Origin: Lithodes maja | Taxonomy: Eukaryota; Arthropoda; Malacostraca; Decapoda; Lithodidae | Reading direction: 5' to 3' | Assembly (NCBI GenBank): GCA_037953745.1 | Contig: JBAKBP010007184.1 | Coordinates: 38,476 to 102,475 of the forward strand | Length of the DNA: 64,000 nucleotides | Shown: piece by piece, positions 43,731 to 54,060 of the stretch | Layout: every line of letters begins with the position of its first letter | Position numbering within the stretch: position 1 is the first letter of the stretch | Notes under the pieces: generated by a model | Databases searched by the model: none | The model's input: the letters and a program-made list of their open reading frames with translations, nothing else | What the model was told of the DNA's origin: nothing | Program-made: the position numbers and the translations under genes

Positions 43731-44853
43731 TGTTGCGGCCCTACAATGCTGAACCCAAGAGACTAAAATTCGAGTAAGGGCAACTAGCATGCTGTTGCGA
43801 TCAGAAGGCAAAAAGAGATAATGTCTCAGATAATCACAACTTAGTGAAGAAGGATGATATTAAACACTTCTAATTTTCGTATTAATTATATTACTATAAA
43901 CTAGGGAAAACGAACAGGTTGATAAGCATAATAATTCAGTTAGTCACGGCAAAGAATAATAATAGGCTAAGCGCCGAGTGAAGGCTTCGAGTAAATGCAC
44001 TCGTTACAAGGAATGAACACTACACAAAAAGAACATCTGAAGACGACGGTTAATCAACACTTAGCTCACCGAACAGTAAACTGGATCACACTCAATTACA
44101 GACCGATATATGATACCATATGATATCACCAGACAACACGCTCGGACAACGTGTACACTCAAGAACACTAATCAGTGTTCGTTACACACCACACAATCAC
44201 CATCAAACCCAGAGCTCCTTACATACACGATAATGCACCAATGCTGTCTCATCTCCCCTTCAAAGGACAAAACAGTGCACCACCTACTTGTCTTAACGCA
44301 CAAACCAGCAGACAACACGTCACGCATGCCCAGGGGTGCACCCAGACCAGCGCGAGCGGGGAGCACTTCCTCCAGAGCTGTGCCTCTTCGGGCTCTCCAA
44401 CCGGTACTAACTCTCCACTCTTCCCTCCCTACACACATCTCCTCTTAATCTCTCCTTTCGGCAAGAAATGTGGTGTCACACTAGTCTATATAGCAGAGTC
44501 ACACGGAATATCAGATAGGCCTCCATGTTTGTCGTGGAGGAGGATTCTCCCAGGCTCCATGTCCACGTGGGGAGGTGGGTGGAGGTTCTCACGGTAGTTG
44601 TTTGTGTCACCCGACACCTGTGTAGATTAAGGGGGTCGCCTCCCTCTCTCTCTCCAACTCTGCTACCACGCGGTGACAACATACATACAGTACACACTGT
44701 ATTGCTATATTACGAGCTGCGCGCAGGGGTGGACCTAGAATGAAGTGGGCTCGGGTACTCCTGTCCGATCTCAAAATAAAGAACTTGACAACAGAGGCAG
44801 CCCTTGACAGGGCCGCCTGGAAATCCGCCATCTAGGACGTGAGACTGTAACCA
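43731..44853 (-). mobile_element. Possible solo LTR
   Basis: The stretch starts TGTTGCGGCCC, like the outer ends of the two LTRs in this window (TGTTATGCCC, TGTTACGACT). A TATA-like TATATAG on minus lies about 750 bp in, as in the gypsy LTR. A likely end is near GTAACCACA at about 44853. No second copy or clear target duplication is visible, so this is a weak call. Confidence 0.35.
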
Positions 44854-44957
44854 CATTCTCTGTGGACAAAATGGTCATTAAATTAATGGGCCCCGCAAGG
44901 GTGCGGTTACCTTAGTCCAAGCCATGCGCGCACCCTTGTAAAACGCACCCTTGGAGC

Positions 44958-45596
44958 TTAACCCGGGAGCTGCGGGGAGACTCTTAAGAGTTCCCCCGGC
45001 GGACTGCGGGAAGACTCTCCTGAGTAAGTAAAATTAAAAATCAACTTTTGACATCGAATTTTTTTTTTTTTTTTTTATTTTTTTTTTTTTATTTTTTTTT
45101 TTTTTTTTTGGCCCCTGGGCCATGCAAAATCTCAGTCCTCTACCTCCCCTCCTTCCCCACTTTCCTCCTATCCTTCAGTTATCACCTATTTTCCCTATTA
45201 TTCCCTTATTCTGAGGTATATTTTCGTGCTAACATTAGCGAGTTGCAAGCAGGGTGTTGTCATCACTGATGGCAAGCGAGTGCAAGAGAGAGAGAGAGAG
45301 TATCGATCGACTGTGTCTCAGTGGCCTTGGGGGAAATTGGCGGGAAGGTAGCTTGCCTCACCCATACATTATACAACTCGCGGGCTATATCTCCGATTTT
45401 GACCATCCAAACGCTGTTTTCACTCGTTTTATTGTTGTTTCAGGTTAATACCTTTATAATCAACCCATAATAGGCGCATATGGATAATTATTAATGCTAT
45501 TAATGGTACAATGAATATTTTAGTGACGGAAACACCTCAAATACGTCAGCACAGGGGGACGTTTTCAATTACCCCCGTGCGCACTTCAGAGGTTAA
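44958..45596 (+). mobile_element. Family C TTAA element inside Tigger
   Basis: TTAACCCGGGAGCTGCGGG and GCGCACTTCAGAGGTTAA bound 639 bp. It interrupts the 3' untranslated end of the Tigger element, so it is younger than that transposon. Confidence 0.85.
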
Positions 45597-45835
45597 GAAC
45601 CTATGGGAAATTCACTATGTAGTCCGGGGACTCTTCAAACTTACCCTTTTTTCGCCCAATAACCCCTGAAAAACATGAACTAAGGAAAGAATACCTGTAC
45701 AGTATAGAAATGTGATTAGATATTAGATAGAATAGGGGTATTACACTCACTTTGGATGGTTTATGTATGCGTGGAGGTTGGGATGTTGGTCTTACTGAGG
45801 GTCCGAGGCTGCCCCCATGCCTTACTTGGTTGAAG

Positions 45836-48053
45836 TTAGTGGAGGGAACTTGGCTCTACACCCCCACCATCTGTCATTGGTATGACATCCATGCAGAACT
45901 CTGACTCCTCAGTCTGTCTTGCCAGGTCAGTGACATTTGCAAGGACCGATGCAATCATTTCTCGTTCCTCTATCTCGTCGGTGCGGTCAGGCTCGTCGGT
46001 GCGGTCAGGCTTGTCGGTGCGGTCAGGCTCGTCGGTGCGGTCAGGATTGAAGTCAGGGATGGCATCGGGATCGGAGTCGGACTCAATCCTAGCTGTAGCA
46101 GGCCTCCTACGTCCAGATACCCCTGAGGGTCCTGGTTGAGGTGAGGCAGGATTGAAGTCAGGGATGGAGTCGGGATCGGAGTCTGACTCAATCATAACTG
46201 TAGCAGGCCTCCTACGTCCAGATACCCCTGAGGGTCCTGGTTGAGGTGAGGCAGGTCTAGGTGTGGCAGGTCTAGGTGAGGCAGGTCTACGTGCGGCAGG
46301 TCTGGTCTGCAAGAACGAGGTGATGCTTGCCTGTTTCAAGTTGTTGATGTGGACCACATATATGTCGCGATAGTTCTTCAAAATGCGATCCATTTCAACT
46401 GCGTCTGATCTCCCATGACCCAGGCCAATCTCCAACATAGCACTTTTCATATTTTCTCCCAGCTCAATCAATTTTGCTATATCCTTCATACGAGCTTCAG
46501 TTCCCCTTTCTTCATCCATGGGTTCTTCCTCTTCTGCTTCTTCCTCCTCCACTCTCTCCATTTCTGAGATGATGTCATCGACTGTAAACTCAGCATCACC
46601 ACCTTCAACTACCTCTCTCATTGCTTCCTCTGTTACCTGGGCGAACACTCTTCCAACACGGCGTAACTCAGATAACATATCTTCTCCCGCTCTCCTCTCT
46701 TCCCCTCCACAGTCCTTGGGCAACCCTTGAATTGGGCGCCACGCTCGAACCATTTGTTTCTGGGATATATCACGCCAGGCACTCACACAGTTATCTACTG
46801 CATTCTTGATGGTATATGTTTTCCACCACTCCTTTATGGTTTTCTTCTCTATTTCTTCCTCCTCTTCAATAATGTCCATGTGTTCATCACCACCTTCACG
46901 TCGCAACACCTCGGCCAATGTAGTGTCAGTACCCTCCCTCAGCTGCCGATAGGACCTGGTATAATATTTCTTCTTGAAGGAGGCAATAACCTCTTGATCT
47001 AGAGGTTGTATGATTGAGGTGGTGTTCTTGGGGAGGAACATTACTTCAACTTCCGGATGGCGACCCACCAAAATAGCTGGATGACCTGGGGCATTGTCCA
47101 TTGTCAGGAGAACTTTGTGAGCTAAATTTTTCTTCTTACAAAATTCCCGTGTCTCGGCCAGAAAAGATTTGTCCAGCCATTCCATTGATACTTTCCCGTC
47201 AACCCAAGCAGCCTTGTTCCAACACCAATAGACGTCAAGCTTGGACATATCTTGGTGGCGATAGCAGTGTGGCCGACGAGATCGGTAGACAATTAGAAGG
47301 GGTAGCTTATGTGTTCCAGTAGCATTACAGCACATCATCACTGTAAACCTGTCTTTGGCTATCTTAAAGCCCTTTGCTTGTTTTTGCTCCTTTGATATAA
47401 AAGTGCCTGCAGGCATCTTCTTCCAATTTAATCCGGCTTCGTCGCAATTATAGACTTGATCTAATGCGTATCCTTTGTCAGCAATAAGTGCATTAAACTC
47501 AGCAGGGAATGCTCGGGCAGCTTCATGATCAGCACTGGCCATCTCGCCAGTATTTTTCAGGTAGTGTAATTTCTCCCTTTTCTTAAATCTATCATACCAC
47601 CCCTTCGATGCCGTGAATCCACCCACATCCTTGTCTTTGTTAAGTTTTTCATAGTAGACTTGAGCTGTCTCACGAATAAGATTTGAATTTACAGGCATAC
47701 TCTTGCTGGCTTGCTCATCAACATATATGCTGAGCAACTTTTCAGTTTTGCCCCTTTCTAGTGTTGTTTTCCTCACATGTTTAATCACACTCCTGCTATG
47801 CACTGACGAATCATTGTAGCACTTCATGATTTTTTTCTTTTCGCTTTTTAATTGACCGCACAGTTGATTCACCCACACCAATATGTCTACCCACATTTGC
47901 CTGTTTCTCACCTTTAGCCAACATATCTAGTAACTGTTTTTTCTGTTCTAAATCAAGAACTTTCACTTTTGTTTTGGTGGGTAACACGATCGCCCTGGGC
48001 GGTGGGTTAGGGGCAGCAGGTGGCTGGGGTGGTGGAGGGGCTGGAGGGTCCAT
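45836..48053 (-). pseudogene. Tigger transposase, nearly intact (one frameshift)
   Basis: From ATG at 48053 the protein has a Pro-rich start and a pipsqueak-type helix-turn-helix (LDLEQKKQLLDMLAKGEK ... GVGESTVRSIKKRKEK). Then come a CENPB-like domain (ASKGWYDRFKKREKL) and the DDE core: VYNCDEAGLNWKK, LLTMDNAPGHP and MFLPKNTTSIIQPLDQEVI. The tail is acidic, with a duplicated SPQPGPSGVSGRRRPAT block and DRTDEP repeats. A run of seven T on + (47831-47837) shifts the frame after KKRKEK; six would keep it open. Everything after the shift, about 670 codons, is unbroken. The catalytic residues look complete, so this copy is either recently dead or miscalled at one base. Confidence 0.88.
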
Positions 48054-48055
48054 TG
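48052..48055. repeat. LTR element target duplication, left
   Basis: ATTG here and at 55846-55849 flank the LTR element. The duplicated bases include part of the Tigger transposase start codon, so the ATG is rebuilt on the left side of the insertion. Confidence 0.85.
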
Positions 48056-49840
48056 TGTTACGACTGGGGTTCAAATATATCAGGGCTCTTATTCATTGGA
48101 CTAGTAATGGCATAAATGTTACAACGGAAAGCGCTAGCTCCAACCTCTGAAGTATATTCCCAGTGAACAAAGAACACAAATACTCTACAGAGTTCTATAT
48201 GCAATAATAGGCTATCAAACTCTCAATAAATGTGCGTCTACTCTAGGCTTAATGTTATGTGAAAACAGCCTATTACTACCTATAACCGAAGGTGCTTGGT
48301 TATGGTATGCAAAGTAAGGTGGTAAGAGAAGTTACAGCTTACGTTACTTTAATCAATAAATGTCAGGCACTCCTGCATGAAAGAAAGTGCACTAAAGTCC
48401 TTCAACACTAACAAGGAATCTTCTTTAAATGTTAGATGTTATAAAGATGCTCGTATCGGAAATGGAACCCAAAAAGGCAGGCAGCGGAACAATGCTCGTG
48501 CAGGCTATGCACACAAAAAGGCAGAATATATAATGCCGTCGGAGCCAAGAATATCCTAAACACTACAACACTAATAATAATCGCCACAATGCAGTATTCC
48601 TATCAACAAAAAGAGCCTAAGTCGTTTGTGTCTCAATACATCAAACTAGGCTGCGAAATGCTTGTGTAATCATAAATGGGTATGCATAAAAAGAGTAATT
48701 AGGTTAATATACTTAATGTCTACTATGATTGATAAAGTCTAGCTAGAGTCAATGATACGAGATACTGGTGCGCATGGCATGCTGCATAGCCTAGTGCAAA
48801 TCTCAAGTCTGTGTGTCAAATATTACGTTATAATGAAGGGTAGCTCTCTTGAGAAACCTTAATACCGAAGTATTAAGCGTTCTCCTGGCGTACCTCAAAG
48901 ACAAACAATCGAGACTAGAACAGTGCAGAATGGTATAGGCAAAAAGCCCTCATTCGTGCATGCTCTACTCTCAATGGCACACAGACTAGGATTTACTCAA
49001 TCAACTCCAGTTCTCAGGTATGTCGTGCCGCTTTTAACTAAAGCCAGCACTCATAGGAAACAATACCTATTATATCAGACTCCCAGTCTAGCATTATCTA
49101 ATCCAGCAGAACACTAATAATTATAGGAAGCAGCAATAAGAAAGCCAACCAATGCTTCGTGATCCACTTATCTTAACAACTAACATACACAGGTTATATC
49201 AGACCTTAACACACAATACAACTGGCCAGCATGAAGCTGATTTTGCAGAGTTAACCAGAGGGGATATAATGTTAATAAAGGTGGTGAAAGATATGGAAAA
49301 TGAGAAAGATAGGCAGAGGAAAAGATTCTCAGGTAAGAGCGGGGACAGGTTGCAAGGGATAAAGATGGATGCGTTCTAAAAACCAGATCTGAGGGAGAGA
49401 GTGGCGAGGAACCAGTATATATACTCGCACTAGCTCGAGCCGCGTGGGAAACTAGCGGTTGCAAGTCGTCCAGCCACTAGCAAGGGAGCTCAGCATGGTA
49501 AGGACCCCTCTCCACCAACCCCCGCGAGGCAGCCAGCCGTGACGTCATCGAGCGGGACAAAAAACACTGCGCGCCCCCTCTCACTCTGTTCTACTCCCTC
49601 TCTCTCTCCCAGATCCTATCATTACTAGTTAATGACAAAACATATACTTTACAATTAAATATATAAAGCCTTGACATGGGCGAAAACAAAGAGCCTTTCT
49701 GGACTGCCCATGACACGAGCTTTCATATGAAATAAAGCACACTCTAATACATAAACTGTAGCCCCATCCACTGCCCTGGCGATCCTAGCGAGTCACTGTA
49801 GGACAAGCCATGCGGTTCTAACGGAGTGGTCAACGTCACA
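48056..49840 (-). mobile_element. LTR element, 3' LTR (1785 bp)
   Basis: It begins TGTTACGACTGGGG on + and ends CAACGTCACA (minus TGTGACG...CGTAACA). It matches 54061-55845 with three differences found by eye, all near 49230-49390. A TATA-like palindrome, AGTATATATACT, lies at 49415-49426. Confidence 0.92.
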
Positions 49841-49854
49841 CCCCCCCCCAAGAT
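49841..49854 (-). promoter_or_regulatory. Polypurine tract of the LTR element
   Basis: On the minus strand AATCTTGGGGGGGGG is directly followed by the LTR start TGTGACG. A purine-only run abutting the 3' LTR is the plus-strand priming site of LTR elements. Confidence 0.8.
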
Positions 49855-50316
49855 TTTTCTCAGAGGCCCCAAGGCTCACAAAAATCTGATGGTTAGAACC
49901 CATGCTATATCTCCACTTCCCATCACCCAGCGGCAGTAAAATATCTGGCACAGTTCTTCAACAAAACATTCTTTTCAAAATTATAACCCTCCCAACACAA
50001 TAGGTTAAATTATATGTAGTTATGCTCCTCAAGAGCGAGCTTCTCTTGCCCAGCATTCTGAGAGGAGTGCAACTCAGAATTACTGCTATAACATACTGAA
50101 AAAATTCAACTATCAAAGAAAGTTTTTTTATTTGATTTTTATGTTTTTAATTTGTTTATTTCGGCTGCACTATAGGGGCAAGCCTAGTTTTTTCTTCTAT
50201 ACCAAACGCTCAACTCCTGCTTTACGACCCAATACGCTGGGCTACAACCGCGAGCCAACAAGCACCAAGCGCAAAATACTACTCAAACTAAAGCAGGAGG
50301 CTACCCGTGTGTCCAT

Positions 50317-52860
50317 CTACCCAGGATCATATACCCTTGAACGACCATCTGCAACCACGTTGTCACAACCGGCAATATGGTGTATGTCCCGGTTATATAC
50401 CAATAACCTTAGTGACCACCTGGTCAGCCTCATATTCCGATTGTGAAACTGGTCCAAGAACTTGAGAGGGTGATGATTTGGGTAAACTACAACGACCGGA
50501 CCATAGGCTGGAACACAGACCTCGAAATGCCTCAGAGCAAGTACAACCGCCAGTAGCTCCTCCTCGACAATAGAGCAGCTCCCCTGGGCCGAATTGTACT
50601 TCTCCGAGCAGAAACTAACAGGATGCTCCAGCCCATCATCGTCCTTTTCCACAAGGACGGCACCAGCCCCCACACCACTAGCCTCCGTTGCTAGTTGGAA
50701 AGGTAGGCTAAAGTCAGGGGCCCTGAGGATCGGGTGAGTGCACAACAGGTGTTTTACTTCCCTAAACACCTTCTCACACTCAGGCGCCCATTTGAACTTC
50801 ATATCCTTCCAGTTATCCTCCACCTGAGCTTGACTGTCCCGTTCTCCTTCTCCACCTTGACTGCTAAACGTCATCACAGGCACAGTGAGAGGCTCAGGGG
50901 GGTGCCTCCCATACTCCTTCATGGGATTAACATGACATAACTGATTGCGCTTCCGTCTGTCTGGAGTGGCTACCAAGTAAACCAGGTCCGATAGCTCCTC
51001 CACCACCCTATAAGGACCAGTGTACTTCGCGGATAAGGGGTGACCTACAAGGGGCAGTAGAATCAACACCTCCTGACCCACGTGAAACTCCCTGAGTTCA
51101 ACCTTGAGGTCGTACCTGTCCTTCATGAGGGCCTGAGAGCTAGTCAAATTACGGCCAGCCAACTCCAGAGTGCGCAACATCCGTTCTCGACTGTTGAGGA
51201 CACACTTGAGCATAGAACAAGGTTTTTCTGCGCCCTCCCATACTTTGTCAACCATATGGAGAGGCCCTCTGACACGGTGTCCAAAGACGAGCTCATTAGG
51301 GCTGAATCCCAAACTTTCCCCAGGTACCTCCCGTGCAGCAAACAAAACAACACGAATCTCCTGCGGGTAACCATACCGGGAAAAATACACTAGCAAGCCT
51401 CGGACCACCGTCTTCGCTGACCCATTTCTCATAGGGTACGCGTCAGGGTACCTCGTTGCTACATCTCTCGACTGTGCAACACTGTCCTCCTTCAACTCGA
51501 CAGCACCGGTACCACATTCAAGAACCTCCGGGTCTTCCAATTTCAACTTACGAATGTCCGAAGGAGCAAGCCTATCCAAGTGTTTGCGAAACAACTCATG
51601 CCCCCCTCCTACATTAAGTTTGGCCTCCCGTTGCTCTCTCTCTGCATACCGTTGCTGTCTCATCGTCTTTTTAAGCCCATCCACTGCCCCTTCAGGAACA
51701 GTTACTGGGTCTTCTTCAGACTCGATATTTGGTCCTAATACTGAGTCCCCGAGAATGTCCGCTGATACTAAACTCTCAACCGTATCAACTTTCAACCCCT
51801 TCTCGGTACCCTTCCTCCGCTGATCTAAAGATTGTTGACCAGAATGTGACTCCCTGGATGCAGAATCTCCGGTGACAACACACGCCATAGGCTGTCCCGG
51901 ACACTTCTCAACCCACTCCTGCTCCTCCCTACTCACGTCGGCCGGCTTCTCGGCAACGACCAAGCGGGGAGCCTCAGAAGTAGGTCCCGCAAAGTCGTTG
52001 CCGAGAAGGAGGTCGACGCCCCCAACAGGTAACTTCTCCACAATCCCTACATCCAGGTCCCGAGTCACACCATCAACTTCCACCTTCATTCTCACAAGCG
52101 GGTATGACCTTGTCGCATTAACTCCCTGAACCACAACCACCCGCGCCGTATTGACAGGTTTACCAGTGCAATTTCTCAACAGTGTTTGCGATGCCCCAGT
52201 GTCACGCAAAATTCTCACCTCATGTCTTCTACCCCCCCACTCCACACAACCGAGTCCCCTGTGGTCACTAAAGGCATCACGGACAGGGAATAAGCCTTCC
52301 GGATCCTTCTGCACTGGCAGTGTATTTACCTCGGAAGAAATGCCTCTAACAAACTCCGATGTCCTCTTGAACACTCCAATGCCGTGAGCAAAAGACACGG
52401 CTGCCGGAGGAGGTCGACTAGGGCACTCATTTGCCTTATGACCCTCCTGGTGGCAACTAAAACACATAAATTTTGGTTTCGGCTTATACTGTGATGTAAA
52501 AGGCCCCTGACTTTTCACATACGGTGTGGTGTAAGGTTTGGATTCAGTTTTAGTTTCATGGCTCTTCTGTTTAAATGTGTCATTGTTACGGGGAGGGGGA
52601 GGATAACGGTCCTTAGCACTTACATCGTACTTCTGTGAGGACCCGCAACCCCGAATCAACGACAGCCGTCGATCAGCCATTTCTGCTGCTTCGACTAGAG
52701 TTCTTGGGTTTTTCTCCTTCAAGTTCAAAGTTAGATCACCGCCCGTACTCTTAAAGAACTGCTCCAACATCATTAACTGCTTAATTTCATCAAATGTTGT
52801 GACCTTCTCAGATCGGAGCCAGTTTCCCATAGCATCGGACAAGTCCCGGGCGTGTTCCAA
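50317..52860 (-). CDS. LTR element polyprotein: gag end, protease, IN pieces, RNase H
   Basis: The frame is 847 codons with no stop. In order: the rest of gag (MLEQFFKSTGGDL), CCHC knuckle CFSCHQEGHKANEC (about residue 130), protease LRDTGASQTLL and LLLGNDFAG, then TRYPDAYPMRNGSAKTVVRG and GFSPNELVFGHRVRGPL of integrase with the catalytic core between them lost, and the integrase GPY module (KYTGPYRVVEEL). After this come KFKWAPECEKVFREVKHLL (RT thumb end) and an RNase H-type domain (DFSLPFQLATEASGVGAGAV, then YPNHHPLKFL, NVVADGRSRV). The usual DAS is EAS and TDH is PNH, so RNase H catalysis is probably lost. The HHCC zinc region, the IN acidic triad and RT are missing. The deletions keep one frame. 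The first methionine is a frame limit; translation should come from the gag frame upstream. Confidence 0.85.
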   Translation of the reverse strand: MEHARDLSDAMGNWLRSEKVTTFDEIKQLMMLEQFFKSTGGDLTLNLKEKNPRTLVEAAEMADRRLSLIRGCGSSQKYDVSAKDRYPPPPRNNDTFKQKSHETKTESKPYTTPYVKSQGPFTSQYKPKPKFMCFSCHQEGHKANECPSRPPPAAVSFAHGIGVFKRTSEFVRGISSEVNTLPVQKDPEGLFPVRDAFSDHRGLGCVEWGGRRHEVRILRDTGASQTLLRNCTGKPVNTARVVVVQGVNATRSYPLVRMKVEVDGVTRDLDVGIVEKLPVGGVDLLLGNDFAGPTSEAPRLVVAEKPADVSREEQEWVEKCPGQPMACVVTGDSASRESHSGQQSLDQRRKGTEKGLKVDTVESLVSADILGDSVLGPNIESEEDPVTVPEGAVDGLKKTMRQQRYAEREQREAKLNVGGGHELFRKHLDRLAPSDIRKLKLEDPEVLECGTGAVELKEDSVAQSRDVATRYPDAYPMRNGSAKTVVRGLLVYFSRYGYPQEIRVVLFAAREVPGESLGFSPNELVFGHRVRGPLHMVDKVWEGAEKPCSMLKCVLNSRERMLRTLELAGRNLTSSQALMKDRYDLKVELREFHVGQEVLILLPLVGHPLSAKYTGPYRVVEELSDLVYLVATPDRRKRNQLCHVNPMKEYGRHPPEPLTVPVMTFSSQGGEGERDSQAQVEDNWKDMKFKWAPECEKVFREVKHLLCTHPILRAPDFSLPFQLATEASGVGAGAVLVEKDDDGLEHPVSFCSEKYNSAQGSCSIVEEELLAVVLALRHFEVCVPAYGPVVVVYPNHHPLKFLDQFHNRNMRLTRWSLRLLVYNRDIHHIAGCDNVVADGRSRVYDPG

Positions 52861-53842
52861 AAAAGGTGCTATCTCTTCCCTTAGTTACACCCCGGAACTT
52901 CAAACGGTACGTTTCTGGTTGCAATTCGTAAGCCCTCAGGACAGCCTCCTTGAGATCCTCATACACAATACATAACTCCAAAGGTAACGCATCGTAGGCT
53001 TTAAGACCCTTGCCTATTAATCTAGAGGATACAAGTGCTGCCCATTTATTCTCTGGCCACTGGTGTTCCTGGCACTTCTTCTCAAAGCGTGTGAAAAATT
53101 CTGTTACACCACTCTCATCAAACACCGGAACCAGTTTCAATAAGTGCGAGAGAGACTGCTCATGAACACGGTTACCAGCCCCAAGTCGCTGTCCCGTTGT
53201 CTCTACTCGCGACTTCTCTACGTCCATGTCGGCACAGTACCTAGTCGACTCAGCTTGGATTTTTGCTTGACTGATAGTTTTTCTCTCTTCTATCCTGGCT
53301 AATTCTAATTGCTGCTGAAGCTCACATGCCCTTTGTTGCTGCTGAAGCTTAGCTAATTCGAGCTGAAGCAATAATTCTGGAGATAACCCTTGAGGAGGTG
53401 AAGGTGCTACAATGTTTGAAATTACCGGTGGTCCCCCCAGGGGCAACCCACCCTGCCAGTCACCACCCAACTGCGGAAGCGTCCCCGGGGTCGGCAAACT
53501 ACTGGGATGGCTGGGAGTCGAGTGTAGGGGAAGCATGGCCGAAGGGCTCTGAGCACTCAACCCATCTCGCTCACCAGTCACCCTGCCCAGTACACACGTT
53601 ATCAAGTTATCCTTGGTCATGCTGCTAGTAACCGCATGACCGATAGCTGTGGCCAGGCATTGAAGACCGTACCGATCCATACCCACCAACCGCTCGGCAG
53701 TAACAGGCCATTGCAAAAATATCCTAGCATCCTCCTCACAGTTCACCCGATTAACCCTTTCATCATACTGCTGTTCCTCAGTCTCGACATTACGTACTGT
53801 GTCTCCATTCTCCTCTGATCCGGTATAAGACATGATGCTCAC
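52808..53842 (-). CDS. LTR element gag, N-terminal part
   Basis: It starts at ATG 53842 (MSIMSYTGSEENG), about 220 bases after the LTR. A Gln/Leu-rich coiled coil (LAKLQQQQRACELQQQ) is followed by a capsid-like domain (LLKLVPVFDESGVTEFFTRF, then LPLELCIVYEDLKEAVLRAY), similar in layout to the SCAN/capsid fold of gypsy gag. At a run of six A on + (52859-52864) the frame leaves the gag sequence. The gag continues smoothly in the frame of 50317-52860, so one base too many, or a +1 shift, separates them. The last 20 residues of this frame are not gag. Confidence 0.8.
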   Translation of the reverse strand: MSIMSYTGSEENGDTVRNVETEEQQYDERVNRVNCEEDARIFLQWPVTAERLVGMDRYGLQCLATAIGHAVTSSMTKDNLITCVLGRVTGERDGLSAQSPSAMLPLHSTPSHPSSLPTPGTLPQLGGDWQGGLPLGGPPVISNIVAPSPPQGLSPELLLQLELAKLQQQQRACELQQQLELARIEERKTISQAKIQAESTRYCADMDVEKSRVETTGQRLGAGNRVHEQSLSHLLKLVPVFDESGVTEFFTRFEKKCQEHQWPENKWAALVSSRLIGKGLKAYDALPLELCIVYEDLKEAVLRAYELQPETYRLKFRGVTKGRDSTFFGTRPGLVRCYGKLAPI

Positions 53843-54039
53843 AAAAATTTCTCACCACAATATTCAGAAAAGAAGCACCCCAAACTCTTATACTGTACCT
53901 CAATATACACACAAAAATTCTCGGAAATACTCAAGGGCTATACTGTACTATGTTGCAAAAAAAAATTATTCTTGCTGATCCCCGCAAAATATTCTCCAAA
54001 ACAACAAATGTTCCCTGCTAATAAATGTAGGTTCACCAA

Positions 54040-54060
54040 ATCCTAGGCAAGGTCGCCATT
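54040..54060 (-). promoter_or_regulatory. Primer-binding site of the LTR element
   Basis: Minus-strand sequence after the LTR end CGTAACA is AA, then TGGCGACCTTGCC. TGG pairs with a tRNA CCA end. The priming tRNA was not identified. Confidence 0.65.

Noticed and set aside
43731..44853. A second full LTR element starting at TGTTGCGGCC
   Set aside because: No partner LTR, coding region or clear target duplication; kept only as a weak solo-LTR call.
45960..46191. Thr/Pro-repeat protein in another frame of the Tigger tail
   Set aside because: A shadow of the 15-bp tandem repeats encoding DRTDEP in the transposase frame.
48377..49464. ORFs inside the 1785-bp LTRs as genes
   Set aside because: They are present identically in both LTRs, are short and lack motifs; they fit LTR sequence, not genes.
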